From DAIOHQ01 sp036744635 (GTDB lineage Bacteria; Planctomycetota; Phycisphaerae; Tepidisphaerales; Tepidisphaeraceae), in assembly GCA_036744635.1 (NCBI GenBank), contig DAIOHQ010000030.1, positions 1-28,377 on the forward strand: a DNA stretch of 28,377 nt. Reading direction: 5' to 3'. A program made the translations under genes and the position numbers. Shown here piece by piece: positions 1 to 8,732 of the stretch (the stretch's first letter is position 1; each line of letters starts with the position of its first letter). The notes beneath the pieces were generated by a model that saw only the letters and a program-made list of their open reading frames with translations, did no database searches and was not told where the DNA came from.

Positions 1-66
1 AATGACAATCCCATGTCCCAAAATGTCCCCAAATGTCCCACATTTCAAAATCACTTCCCCTCCCCC
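1..66. repeat. Short tandem repeat, 10-nt period, in intergenic edge
   Basis: The heptamer ATGTCCC occurs at 13, 23 and 33, an exact 10-nt period (unit roughly ATGTCCCAAA, three copies). It lies downstream of the ABC permease stop, in the direction where an ABC ATP-binding subunit gene would be expected beyond the window edge. No gene can be supported in these 66 bases. Confidence 0.6.
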
Positions 67-915
67 CTAAATCACATCCGCAAACCCGCGCTTGATCTTC
101 ATGAACCACATATACCCCCCCATCATCACCACAAACGAGAACACCGTCACCCCCGCCCAGGCCGGCCAGTCCGGCAGCACTCCGCGGACAATCGTATCCC
201 GGAAGCCTTCCACGATGACAAACATCGGGTTGAGCTTGAACCATGGCCGCGCCCACGCCGGCACCTGCTTCACCGGATAAAAAATCGGCGTCAGAAACAT
301 GAAAATCTGCACCAGCACCACGATCAAATGCCCGATGTCGCGCAGAAAAACCCCCAGCGACGCCAGAAACCAACTGATCCCCAGCGTCAGCATGATCAAC
401 GGCAGGTAAAACAGCGGCAGGAACACCAGCGTCCAGTGCAGCTCGTGAAATCCGATCAGCAGCCCGGCCACCACCACCAAAATCCCGATCCACGAATGCA
501 CCACCGCCGCCCCGACCGCGCTGGCCGGCAGGATCTCCAGCGGAAACACCACCTTTTTCACGAAATTCGGATTGCGGAGGATGACCGACGGCGCCGTTGT
601 GATGCACTCGGCGAAGACGTTGAACGCCACCAAACCAGTGAACAGCATCAGCGCGAACCCCATCAGCCCCGGCTTCATATCCGGCCAGCTCGGGGCGCCC
701 AGGATCACCGCGAAGACAAAGGTGTAGACCACCAGCATGGCCATCGGCGTCAGCAAGGCCCAGAGGATGCCAAGATACGAGCCCTTGTAGCGTTCCTGCA
801 CGCCGCGGGAGATGAACTGCGACAGCAGGTCGCGCAGCCCCCAGAATCGGGCGACAAATGCGCCGGGCCGGCCGTACGACCACATGCTCTGCATTTCACT
901 CGCGACACGCGCCAT
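67..915 (-). CDS. ABC transporter permease, polysaccharide/O-antigen export type (Wzm/TagG-like)
   Basis: This 282-residue inner-membrane protein belongs to the ABC-2 permease family that exports lipid-linked polysaccharide or teichoic-acid-like polymers with a separate ATPase subunit. Seen: a cytoplasmic N terminus with a family-typical stretch (RGVQERYKGSYLGILWALL, about residues 38-56) entering the first membrane span, then about six hydrophobic segments (near 55-75, 88-108, 120-145, 150-172, 180-200 and 250-270). Its length is normal for Wzm/TagG. The ATP-binding partner is probably just beyond base 1. The ATG at 915 lacks a good Shine-Dalgarno, but a six-codon ORF with a very strong one ends 5 nt upstream, so coupled translation is possible. 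Later in-frame ATGs at codons 8 and 11 are alternatives. The exported polymer cannot be told. Confidence 0.88.
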   Translation of the reverse strand: MARVASEMQSMWSYGRPGAFVARFWGLRDLLSQFISRGVQERYKGSYLGILWALLTPMAMLVVYTFVFAVILGAPSWPDMKPGLMGFALMLFTGLVAFNVFAECITTAPSVILRNPNFVKKVVFPLEILPASAVGAAVVHSWIGILVVVAGLLIGFHELHWTLVFLPLFYLPLIMLTLGISWFLASLGVFLRDIGHLIVVLVQIFMFLTPIFYPVKQVPAWARPWFKLNPMFVIVEGFRDTIVRGVLPDWPAWAGVTVFSFVVMMGGYMWFMKIKRGFADVI

Positions 916-920
916 AGGTT

Positions 921-941
921 TCAGCCCGCCAAAAGCGGCAT
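921..941 (-). CDS. Putative six-codon leader peptide (MPLLAG) ahead of the ABC permease
   Basis: On the minus strand GAGGAGGA (949-956) lies 7 nt from an ATG that opens the reading frame MPLLAG-stop. The TGA is 5 nt before the permease ATG (TGAAACCTATG). The Shine-Dalgarno is far stronger than anything directly ahead of the permease, so ribosomes may load here and reinitiate. The two frames differ, so this is not an N-terminal extension unless there is an indel. Function is inferred from position only. Confidence 0.4.
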   Translation of the reverse strand: MPLLAG

Positions 942-1013
942 CCTACGTTCCTCCTCGCAGAGTAACAATAACGGCCATCGCGGCCTTGATGTGAAGTCGT
1001 TTTGGTCAGCGCA

Positions 1014-1055
1014 TAAAAAAGCGCGCATGCTGCGGTTGGTCCCGCCACGCGCGCT
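1014..1055 (-). terminator. Rho-independent terminator downstream of the ferredoxin gene
   Basis: On the minus strand a 10-bp stem (AGCGCGCGTG with CATGCGCGCT, one G-U pair; bases 1046-1055 and 1020-1029) encloses an inner GCGG/CCGC stem and is followed by six T (1015-1020). It sits about 92 nt after the ferredoxin stop and isolates that gene from the ABC permease. Confidence 0.8.
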
Positions 1056-1146
1056 CACCCCACTTCCCGCGGCCCTCCGCCCTCCGGCCCTCCGACCCCC
1101 GCGGCCCCTGCCCAATCATTCCCCGCGCACCTTCGCTGAGGTAGCC

Positions 1147-1323
1147 TCAGTCTTCCAGGGCGATGGCATGATCGACGCACGCATCGACGCAGGCGCTGCA
1201 GTCGATGCACTCGTCAATCTGTACCACCGCATATTTGTCAGGTACGGCGACCGCCCCGTTGGGGCAGGCTTCCTCGCAAGACTTGCATCCGGTGCATTTT
1301 TCAGTGTCCACAATCGCTGGCAT
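1147..1323 (-). CDS. 2x[4Fe-4S] ferredoxin, 58 residues
   Basis: A small electron-carrier protein. Seen: two CxxCxxCxxxC clusters, C10/C13/C16/C20 followed by P (CTGCKSCEEACP) and C39/C42/C45/C49 (CIDCSACVDAC), the classic bacterial dicluster ferredoxin pattern with nothing else in the chain. Start ATG at 1323 has GAGGT 7 nt upstream, and the frame ends in TGA at 1147-1149. It is monocistronic: its own promoter lies at about 1367-1395 and a terminator at 1014-1055. Minimal ferredoxins of this type are common in planctomycetes. Redox partners cannot be inferred from the context; the divergent addB encodes an iron-sulphur protein, but a link is speculative. Confidence 0.92.
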   Translation of the reverse strand: MPAIVDTEKCTGCKSCEEACPNGAVAVPDKYAVVQIDECIDCSACVDACVDHAIALED

Positions 1324-1366
1324 AAACAGTACCTCGATTCAACAACCATCCCCCTGCCACGATTAA

Positions 1367-1395
1367 AGGATATATTAGTCCTATTTCATTGTCAA
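1367..1395 (-). promoter_or_regulatory. Probable promoter of the ferredoxin gene
   Basis: Minus-strand TTGACA (1390-1395, perfect -35) is followed at 17 nt by TATCCT (1367-1372), with the AT-rich overlapping alternative TATATC at 15 nt. Predicted start is near 1361, giving a leader of about 38 nt. AGGA and TCCT half sites flank an AT-rich centre over the -10 and could form an operator, though the arms are only 4 bp. Confidence 0.6.
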
Positions 1396-1489
1396 GTGCG
1401 TTATGAAAATTATTTTCCCCGCCGCAAGGCGCCTTCGGCGCGGCCAATGCGTGTGACAATCGGCCGGCCGGGGATTATCGTGGCGGCAT

Positions 1490-4400
1490 ATGGCGGTGCG
1501 GTTTGTCATTGGCCGGGCGGGGAGCGGAAAGACCCGGCGCTGTCTGGATGCGCTGGTGGCCGAAATGCGCGCCAGGCCGCTGGGACCAGCCCTCTTCTGG
1601 CTGCTGCCCCGGCAGGCGACGTTTCAGGCCGAACGCGCATTGACCGTGCAGATGGGGGCATTTTGCCGCGCGCGGGTTGTGTCGTTCGACACCCTCGGCG
1701 ATGCCATCCTGGGCGAGTGCGGCGGCAACGCCATTCCGCAGATCACAGCGCTGGGGCGGCAGATGATCCTCGGCCACCTGCTGCGCCGCCACGAAGGAGA
1801 GCTGCAGTTTTTCAAGGGGGTAGCGAGGCAGGTAGGGCTCGCGGTGAAGCTGGACGCCACGATCGCCGAGTTCGAGCGCTGCGGCAAGAACGCGGCCGAT
1901 CTGGCCGCCCTGCTGCACGACATGCGGGAGGGCGCCAGCCCGGCCGAGGAGCAACCGCTGGTTGCCAAACTGGCAGACATTCACCTGCTCTATGCGGCAT
2001 ACACAAAATATCTCGGCCAGGACTGGCTCGACCCCCGCCGTCGGCTGGAGCAGGTGCTGGAACATCTGCCGGCGTGTTCGCTCATCCGCAATGCCACGAT
2101 CTTCGTGGATGGGTTTCTGGATTTCAGCCACGATGAGCGGGCGATGCTGGCGGGGCTGGGGGGCGCCTGCGCCCTGATGGAAATCACGGTGCTGATGGAC
2201 CCGGCCAGCCGGCTGCTGGATACACCCGATCTGATTCCGGACGAACGCGGACTGTTTCATCGCACGGAGGAGACCTATCGCAAGCTGTTTTTCGCCCTGC
2301 GCGAGCGCGATGTCGAGATGCAAGAGCCGCTGCGGTTGACGGGAATCAGGCGGTTTGGGGCGGAGGTGCTGGCGCGGGTTGAGGCGGAGGAAAATGAAGA
2401 GGCAGAGGCAGAGGAAAAACTGGCCGGCGGCGATGAGGCGGGGCTCGTCTTCATCGAGGCCCCATCGCCGCGCGAGGAAGTGGATGCGGCAGCGCGGCGG
2501 ATTCGGGAGCTGATGCGTGCGGGTTCGCGCCTGCGCGACATCGTCGTGCTGGTGCGGGATCTGGACAGCTACCACGAGTTGATCGAGGCAAGTTTTCACG
2601 AGCACGATATTCCGTTCTTCGCCGACCGGCGCCGCACGGGGGCGCATCATCCGCTTCTGCAACTCATTCGCGCGGTCTTCCTGATCGCTCGGCATCATTG
2701 GCCGCACGATGCGGTGATGGCGCTGTTGAAGAGCGAGCTGGTCGGGCTGTCGCTGGCGGAGGCGGATGAGGTGGAAAATTACGTGCTCGAGCACCGCATC
2801 CGCGGCGCGGGGTGGGGGCAGAAAGAGCCGTGGCATTATCGCCGCACGCTGGGACGGGAGGAGGATCTACCGCCGCCGCAACTCGAGCAGGCGGAACGCG
2901 TGGATGGGCTGCGCCGGCGAGTGATTGACAAACTCCGGCCATTCCTCGCCGAACTCGCCGCGAGCGAGACGATGCCGGTGCGCCAGGTTGTGCTGGCGCT
3001 GTATGGGTTGCTGAAGGAACTCGACGTTCCGCGAACGATCGCCGGCTGGATGGAGGAAGCGGCGAAGCGCCTGGACTACGAGCAGCGCGGCGAGCACGAG
3101 CAGGTGTGGGCGGAGGTGATGGCGCTCTTCGATCAGATGTGCGACCTGCTGGGCACTGAGCAGGTGAGCGTTGAGGATTTCCTGGATGTGCTGGACTCGG
3201 GCCTGGAGCGATTCGACTTGGCCTTGACGCCGCCGACGGTCGATCAGGTGCTGGTGGGCGAGATCGAGCGCACGATCACGCCCGCGGTCACGCACGCGCT
3301 GGTGCTGGGGCTGGCCGAAGGTGTTTTTCCGGCCACCCCGCGCGAGGATTCGATCCTGTCCGACCGCGACCGCCGCGACCTGCAGCGCCGCCAGCTTGAC
3401 GTGCGCGGCGATGGTGAGCGGCGGCTGCTGGATGAGCGCCTCTTGGGATATATCGCGTTTACGCGGGCGTCGAAGCAGCTCATCGTTTCCCGCCCGGCCA
3501 CGGATGAGAAGGGAAACGCCCGCCGCCCGTCGTCGTTTTGGAACCGCTTGCGGGCGGTGGCGCCGGAGGCGCCGGTTGAGATCGTCCCGCGTGGCGAACA
3601 GGAGCCAGCCCGCACTGTCGGCACCCCGCGGCAGGCGATTGCAGCGCTGATGCGCTGGGTGCGGGGGCTGGGAGACGGCGACGGATCCGCCGAATCACCA
3701 CGCAACGACGCACCTTGGCCGGTTTTGTATCAATGGCTGGCCACGCACGAGTGCTGCGATGATGCGATCGACACCATGCGCTATCGGGCGTGGAAGGCGC
3801 TGAGCTACGACAACGTCGCATTCCTGTCGGCCGAGATCAGCGCTGCATTTTTCAAGTCGCCGCTGCGCGCAACCGTTGCGCAGATCGAGAGCTTTTCGAG
3901 CTGCCCGTTTCAGCATTTCGTGCGCTATGGCCTGCGCCTGCGGGAGCGGCAGGAAGAGGATGTCACGCAGCAGGACCTGAGCCGGGTGTATCACGACATT
4001 CTCAAGGAGCTGGTGCGCGACTTGTTGATGAAGCGGCAGGACCTGGCCGCGCTGGAGCCGGCCGCCGCCGAGTCGCGGATCGAGCAGCTCGCCGGGGCGG
4101 TGGGCAGCCAGCTTCGCGGGGAGCTGATGCTTTCCAGCGCCCGCAATCAGTATCTGCTGGGGCGCATCGAGAAGACGTTGAACGAAGTGGTGGCGTCGCA
4201 AAAGGCGATCGGCGCGCGGGGCGCGTTTCGGCCGGCGTACGTGGACGTGACATTCAACGACGATGGCGGAGTGCTGGCAGCCTTGCGCCTGCTGACACCC
4301 AGGGGGAACGAAGTTTTCGTGCAGGGAAAAATCGATCGCGTGGACCTGACGAAGGAGGGGGCGTTTGCGGTCATCGATTACAAGTTGTCAGGAGACGTGC

Positions 4401-4984
4401 TCTCCCTGGACCGCGTACAGCATGGAATTTCGCTGCAACTGTTGACCTATCTGCTGGTGCTGCAGAGCCAGGGAGAGTCGCTGGCGGGAAAGAAACTGAC
4501 GGCGGCCGCGGCGTTCTACGTGCAGTTGCTGCGGCGGCTGGAGGATGTGAAGAATCCGCAGGCGGCGATGGCGCCGGATGATCCGCGCTATCCGCTGCGG
4601 GTGAAGCCGCGCGGAATATTTGATGCCCAGTTTCTGCCGGCGCTGGATGGAGACTTCAGCGGCGGCGCCTCCGATGTCGTCAACGCGTTCGTGAAGAAGG
4701 ATGGCACCATTGGATGGCGCAACAAGAGCGACGCGGCCGAGCCGGCGGAGTTTGCGGCACTCTTGCAGCATGTGGAGAAGCGGCTGGGCGAGTTGGCCGA
4801 TGAGATGATTTCGGGAAAGATCGACGCGGCGCCCTATCGCATGGGACAGGTGACGCCGTGCCCGCGGTGCGCGTATCGCAGCGTGTGCCGATTCGATCCG
4901 GCGATCAATCAATACAATTCTGTTCGGCAGCTTGGGCGAGAGGAAGTGCTGGCGCAGCTTGCGGGGGGAGGGAACGATGTCTGA
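1490..4984 (+). CDS. addB: AddB, nuclease/inactivated-helicase subunit of the AddAB double-strand-break repair complex
   Basis: AddB pairs with AddA to unwind and resect broken DNA ends, stopping at Chi-like sites and loading RecA. Seen: Walker A GRAGSGKT at residues 8-15; a C-terminal PD-(D/E)XK nuclease with D949 (GKIDRVD) and D963-Y-K965 (VIDYKLSG); and four cysteines C805, C1124, C1127 and C1133, placed like the 4Fe-4S ligands that clamp the AddB nuclease domain. At 1164 residues it is close to the Bacillus subtilis protein (about 1166). The last bases overlap the addA start by 8 nt, so the pair is translationally coupled. The ATG at 1490 begins the conserved strand leading to Walker A, so the start is well fixed, although no strong Shine-Dalgarno precedes it. 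No obvious promoter was found in 1396-1489. Confidence 0.93.
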   Translation: MAVRFVIGRAGSGKTRRCLDALVAEMRARPLGPALFWLLPRQATFQAERALTVQMGAFCRARVVSFDTLGDAILGECGGNAIPQITALGRQMILGHLLRRHEGELQFFKGVARQVGLAVKLDATIAEFERCGKNAADLAALLHDMREGASPAEEQPLVAKLADIHLLYAAYTKYLGQDWLDPRRRLEQVLEHLPACSLIRNATIFVDGFLDFSHDERAMLAGLGGACALMEITVLMDPASRLLDTPDLIPDERGLFHRTEETYRKLFFALRERDVEMQEPLRLTGIRRFGAEVLARVEAEENEEAEAEEKLAGGDEAGLVFIEAPSPREEVDAAARRIRELMRAGSRLRDIVVLVRDLDSYHELIEASFHEHDIPFFADRRRTGAHHPLLQLIRAVFLIARHHWPHDAVMALLKSELVGLSLAEADEVENYVLEHRIRGAGWGQKEPWHYRRTLGREEDLPPPQLEQAERVDGLRRRVIDKLRPFLAELAASETMPVRQVVLALYGLLKELDVPRTIAGWMEEAAKRLDYEQRGEHEQVWAEVMALFDQMCDLLGTEQVSVEDFLDVLDSGLERFDLALTPPTVDQVLVGEIERTITPAVTHALVLGLAEGVFPATPREDSILSDRDRRDLQRRQLDVRGDGERRLLDERLLGYIAFTRASKQLIVSRPATDEKGNARRPSSFWNRLRAVAPEAPVEIVPRGEQEPARTVGTPRQAIAALMRWVRGLGDGDGSAESPRNDAPWPVLYQWLATHECCDDAIDTMRYRAWKALSYDNVAFLSAEISAAFFKSPLRATVAQIESFSSCPFQHFVRYGLRLRERQEEDVTQQDLSRVYHDILKELVRDLLMKRQDLAALEPAAAESRIEQLAGAVGSQLRGELMLSSARNQYLLGRIEKTLNEVVASQKAIGARGAFRPAYVDVTFNDDGGVLAALRLLTPRGNEVFVQGKIDRVDLTKEGAFAVIDYKLSGDVLSLDRVQHGISLQLLTYLLVLQSQGESLAGKKLTAAAAFYVQLLRRLEDVKNPQAAMAPDDPRYPLRVKPRGIFDAQFLPALDGDFSGGASDVVNAFVKKDGTIGWRNKSDAAEPAEFAALLQHVEKRLGELADEMISGKIDAAPYRMGQVTPCPRCAYRSVCRFDPAINQYNSVRQLGREEVLAQLAGGGNDV

Positions 4985-7900
4985 ACGGAGTTCCAATCCG
5001 ACGGGCGGCAATGGGCGCACATGGACGACCGACCAGGAGCGGGGCATCACCACGGTCGGGCGGGGCGTGCTGGTCTCGGCCGCGGCGGGGTCGGGGAAGA
5101 CGGCCGTGCTGGCCGAGCGCTGCGCCCATCTGGTCTGCAACTGCGATTGCGGAGTCGATGAGCTGCTGGTGGTGACATTCACCGAAGCGGCGGCGGCGGA
5201 GATGAAGTCGCGCATCCAGCAGGCGCTGCAGGAGCGGCTGCGCGGGTCGGATGACCCGCATCTGGCTCGGCAGCTCGCGCAAATCGAGCGCATTCAGGTG
5301 AGCACACTGCACGGATTTTGCGCCCGGCTGCTGCGGCAGCACTTTCACCTGCTGGAGCTTGATCCCAACTTCGTGATTCTGGACGCGGATGAGGCGTCGC
5401 TGCTGCGGCACGAGGTGGCGCGCGACCTGTTTGGGGACTATTACGCCAGGGATTCGGCCGGGGATTTCCAGCGCTTCATCGACGACTACGGCGATGGCGA
5501 TGACGCGCGGCTGATGGAAAAGATGCTGGCCTTGCACGACCTGCTGTGCAGCCTGGTCGAGCCGGTGCGGTGGATGGATGATGCGCTGGGGCAGCTTGAA
5601 CAGGCCGCAAACCTGGCGCTGGAGGAGTCGACGCTGGGGCGGCAGTTGATCGCTCTCACGCAGAAGAAGCTGGATGCGCTGGGAGGGCAGGCGCGGAATG
5701 CGGCTGCCGTGATACGGGGGATGAAGGGATTTGAAAAATATGACGGGCATGTTCACGAGTTATGCCAGATCATCGAGCACTGGGGCGAGGTGCTGCGCAG
5801 TGCTGGCATCGATGCGCTGGCGGAAATGAGCGACATCTCCCTGCCGAAGCTGCCGACCATCGCCAACGCCACGCCGGGCAAGGAGGTCGCTTATTCGCTG
5901 ATTGATGCGGTGAAGAAGCAGATGAAGAAGGATTCGCCGCTCTTCGCCAGCATGCAGTTCACCGCCGCGCAGTGGCGCCAGGGCGTGGCCGCGACCGTGC
6001 CGCATGCCCGCATCCTGCTTGGCCTGGTCAAGGATTTCACCATACGCTACCGGCGGGCCAAGGATGACGTGCGCAGCTTGGATTTCGCCGACCTGGAGCG
6101 CTTCACGCTGCGGGTGCTGCGGGACAAGAAGAGCAATGGGCCGTCGGCGGTGCCGTCGGCGGTGGCCCGGATGTGCCACGGCCAGTTCAAGCATGTGCTG
6201 GTGGATGAGTATCAGGACATCAACAAGATTCAGGATGCGATTCTTGGGTTCGTTTCGACGGAATGTTTGCGGGATAGGAGGAATGCGCCGGCGTCGAATT
6301 TATTCTCGGTCGGCGACGTCAAGCAGAGCATCTACGGCTTTCGCCTGGCCGAGCCGGAGCGATTCCTGGAGCGGCAGCGCCGCTTCCGGGAAGCCGGGCA
6401 GACCCTGGGGACGGTGATCGACCTGCAGGCGAATTTCCGCAGCCGGGGGCCGCTGCTGGAGGTGCTCAATGCGCTCTTCGAGCGCCTGATGGTGGAAGAG
6501 GCGGCGGACATCACCTATGACGCCTCGCACCATCTCCGCCCCGGCGCGGACTATCCCGCCGGCACGGCGGAATATTTCAGCGGGGCGCCGCTGGAATTGC
6601 ACTTGCTCCCCGCCCGCCCGGATTTTTCCGAAGTCGAACCGGCCGACGGTGATGCCGATTCCTCCGACCCCTCCGACCTCGATCGCACCGATATCGAAGC
6701 CGCTTTCATCGCCGGGCGCATCCGCCAGCTTCTCGGCGCCGACGGCCGGGCGCGGATGAACGTCATCGAGAAGCTCGACGGCGCAATGCGGCCCCGACCG
6801 ATCGAATATCGCGACATCGTCATTTTGCTGCGCTCGCTGAAGTTCAAGGCGGACCAGTTTGTCGACGTGCTGCGGCGAAGCGGCATACCCTTACACAGCA
6901 GCGCCGGCACCGGCTATTTCCAGTCCATGGAAGTGCGCGACATGCTGGCGCTGCTGAACCTCCTGGACAACCAGCGGCAGGATATTCCGATGGCGGCGGT
7001 GCTGCGCAGCCCACTGTCGGGGATCGCCAGCACCGATGATGCGCTGGCACGGATTCACCTGGCCTATCGTGACGCCGATCCTCCGGTTCCCTTTCATCAG
7101 GCGGTGGTGCGCTACGCGGCCGAGCAACACGATGAGCTGGCGGCGGCGCTCGATGACTTCCTCGGCCACCTCAGGGTGTGGCGCGAGCTCGCCCATCGCC
7201 GGCCGCTGGCGGAAGTGATCTGGACGATTCTCGATCGCACCGGTTATCTGGCCTATTGCTCGGGATTGCCCGATGGCGAACAGCGCTGCGCCAATTTGCT
7301 GCACCTGCACGAGCGCGCCCGCCAGTTCGGGACGTTCCAGCGCCAGGGCCTCTACCGCTTCATGCGCTTCCTCGACAGCCTGCAGGCCGAGCACGACGTC
7401 GCCCAGCCATCGATCGCGGCGGAGTCGGAGAACGTGGTGCGGGTGATGAGCATTCACGGGGCCAAGGGGCTGGAATTTCCGGTCGTCTTCCTGCCGGACC
7501 TGGGCAAGAAATTCAATTTTCAAAGCTGCCAGGGGCCGATACTCTTTGACCGCCGCGCGGGGCTGGGCTTGTCCGCCGTCGATGAGGAGCGGCGGATCCG
7601 CTATCCGTCGCTGGCTTCGACGGTGGTGCAGAATCGTCTCAAGCAGCAGACGCTGGCCGAGGAGCTGCGCCTGCTCTACGTCGCCACCACCCGCGCCCGC
7701 GAACATCTCATCCTGGTCGGGACCTGCGCCGACAGCGCGCGCGAGACGTGGACCAACCGCTGGACAAATCATCGCGGCCCGCTGGGGGTTGAAGACATTC
7801 TTGGCGCTGGTTCGATGCTCGACTGGATCGGCCCGGTTTCCGCGGCGATCAACTCCGAGCGCGAGCGGATCTCCATCACCATGCACGGCGCCGAGGAGAT

Positions 7901-8714
7901 CGCGCGCTGGCCGAACCCGCAATCGCCGCTGCCGAAGTTTTCAGCGCGACAGATTGCGCTGGCGCGGCTGGAGCCGCTGGCGGATGCGCCGGCCGAAAAT
8001 GCCGCGGCCAGCGCGATCATTGCACGGCTCGATCATCGCTATGGCTTCAGGGACTTCGCGAAATTGCCCGCTTCCAAGGCGGTGACGGCGCTGACAAAAT
8101 CGGCGGCCGCAAGCGTTGGGATCGGCGAACGATATTCGGCCTCCGCGCTTAGCTCGCCATTGCCCGCGCCAAAGTGTGTGATCGGCGAGATACCCAGCGC
8201 CACTGACAAAGGCACGGCCACGCACCTGGTTTTGGAATATCTGGATTTTGCCAAGCCGTGCGATCCCGGTGATGTCGAGCGGCAGATCGAATCGATGGTC
8301 GATCGCCGATTGCTTACCAGCGCGCAGGCCGCTCTTGTCGATCGGCCCTGTCTCGAATGGTTCTTGAATTCATCGGTCGGCCGGCTCGTGTGCAGCAATG
8401 CCGGCTCTCTTCTGCGCGAACTGCCGTTCTACCTCGCCGTTCCCCCCGGCGTGGTCGATCCAGCCATCGCCGGTCAACCTGCGCCGGAGGATTGCGTGAT
8501 GATCCGTGGCCGGATTGACCTAGTAGTCGATCAACCCGCGGGGCTGACGATCATCGACTATAAGACGGACAACGTCACCGCCGAGACGATTCAGTTGCGC
8601 GCCGAGTTGTATGCCGCGCAGATGAAGCTGTATCGCGAAGCCCTGACACGAATCACCGGCCGGCCGGTGTGCGCTGCCCACCTGATCTTCCTGACGCCGA
8701 GGATGATCGTGTGA
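4977..8714 (+). CDS. addA: AddA, UvrD/Rep-family helicase-nuclease subunit of AddAB
   Basis: The motor subunit of AddAB: a 3'-5' SF1A helicase fused to a RecB-like nuclease. Seen in 1245 residues: Q-motif region WTTDQERGI (about 16-24); Walker A AAAGSGKT (35-42); Walker B DEYQD (410-414); motif III VGDVKQSIYGFR; motif V GAKGLEFPVVF; motif VI LLYVATTRARE (about 899); and C-terminal nuclease motifs GRID (D1181) and IDYKTD (D1194, K1196). All key residues are intact. The start at 4977 is chosen because a GGGGGAG Shine-Dalgarno lies just upstream and because it overlaps the addB stop, the usual operon arrangement; the frame opens 15 codons earlier without support. It converges on the sugar-acid dehydratase gene with an 18-nt gap and no recognisable terminator between them. 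Confidence 0.95.
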   Translation: MSERSSNPTGGNGRTWTTDQERGITTVGRGVLVSAAAGSGKTAVLAERCAHLVCNCDCGVDELLVVTFTEAAAAEMKSRIQQALQERLRGSDDPHLARQLAQIERIQVSTLHGFCARLLRQHFHLLELDPNFVILDADEASLLRHEVARDLFGDYYARDSAGDFQRFIDDYGDGDDARLMEKMLALHDLLCSLVEPVRWMDDALGQLEQAANLALEESTLGRQLIALTQKKLDALGGQARNAAAVIRGMKGFEKYDGHVHELCQIIEHWGEVLRSAGIDALAEMSDISLPKLPTIANATPGKEVAYSLIDAVKKQMKKDSPLFASMQFTAAQWRQGVAATVPHARILLGLVKDFTIRYRRAKDDVRSLDFADLERFTLRVLRDKKSNGPSAVPSAVARMCHGQFKHVLVDEYQDINKIQDAILGFVSTECLRDRRNAPASNLFSVGDVKQSIYGFRLAEPERFLERQRRFREAGQTLGTVIDLQANFRSRGPLLEVLNALFERLMVEEAADITYDASHHLRPGADYPAGTAEYFSGAPLELHLLPARPDFSEVEPADGDADSSDPSDLDRTDIEAAFIAGRIRQLLGADGRARMNVIEKLDGAMRPRPIEYRDIVILLRSLKFKADQFVDVLRRSGIPLHSSAGTGYFQSMEVRDMLALLNLLDNQRQDIPMAAVLRSPLSGIASTDDALARIHLAYRDADPPVPFHQAVVRYAAEQHDELAAALDDFLGHLRVWRELAHRRPLAEVIWTILDRTGYLAYCSGLPDGEQRCANLLHLHERARQFGTFQRQGLYRFMRFLDSLQAEHDVAQPSIAAESENVVRVMSIHGAKGLEFPVVFLPDLGKKFNFQSCQGPILFDRRAGLGLSAVDEERRIRYPSLASTVVQNRLKQQTLAEELRLLYVATTRAREHLILVGTCADSARETWTNRWTNHRGPLGVEDILGAGSMLDWIGPVSAAINSERERISITMHGAEEIARWPNPQSPLPKFSARQIALARLEPLADAPAENAAASAIIARLDHRYGFRDFAKLPASKAVTALTKSAAASVGIGERYSASALSSPLPAPKCVIGEIPSATDKGTATHLVLEYLDFAKPCDPGDVERQIESMVDRRLLTSAQAALVDRPCLEWFLNSSVGRLVCSNAGSLLRELPFYLAVPPGVVDPAIAGQPAPEDCVMIRGRIDLVVDQPAGLTIIDYKTDNVTAETIQLRAELYAAQMKLYREALTRITGRPVCAAHLIFLTPRMIV

Positions 8715-8732
8715 GCGTCGCGGCAATCGCGT

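Noticed and set aside
1116..1349. Minus-strand 77-codon open frame over the ferredoxin
   Set aside because: It is a different frame from the one encoding the two cysteine clusters; the ferredoxin frame has the ribosome site and motifs.
1396..1489. Promoter for addBA
   Set aside because: AT-rich stretches exist (around 1400-1420) but no -35/-10 pair with acceptable spacing was convincing.
13..2136. Plus-strand open frame of about 707 codons
   Set aside because: It runs antisense to the ABC permease and ferredoxin and out of frame with addB; composition is His/Arg/Pro-rich as expected for a GC-biased shadow.
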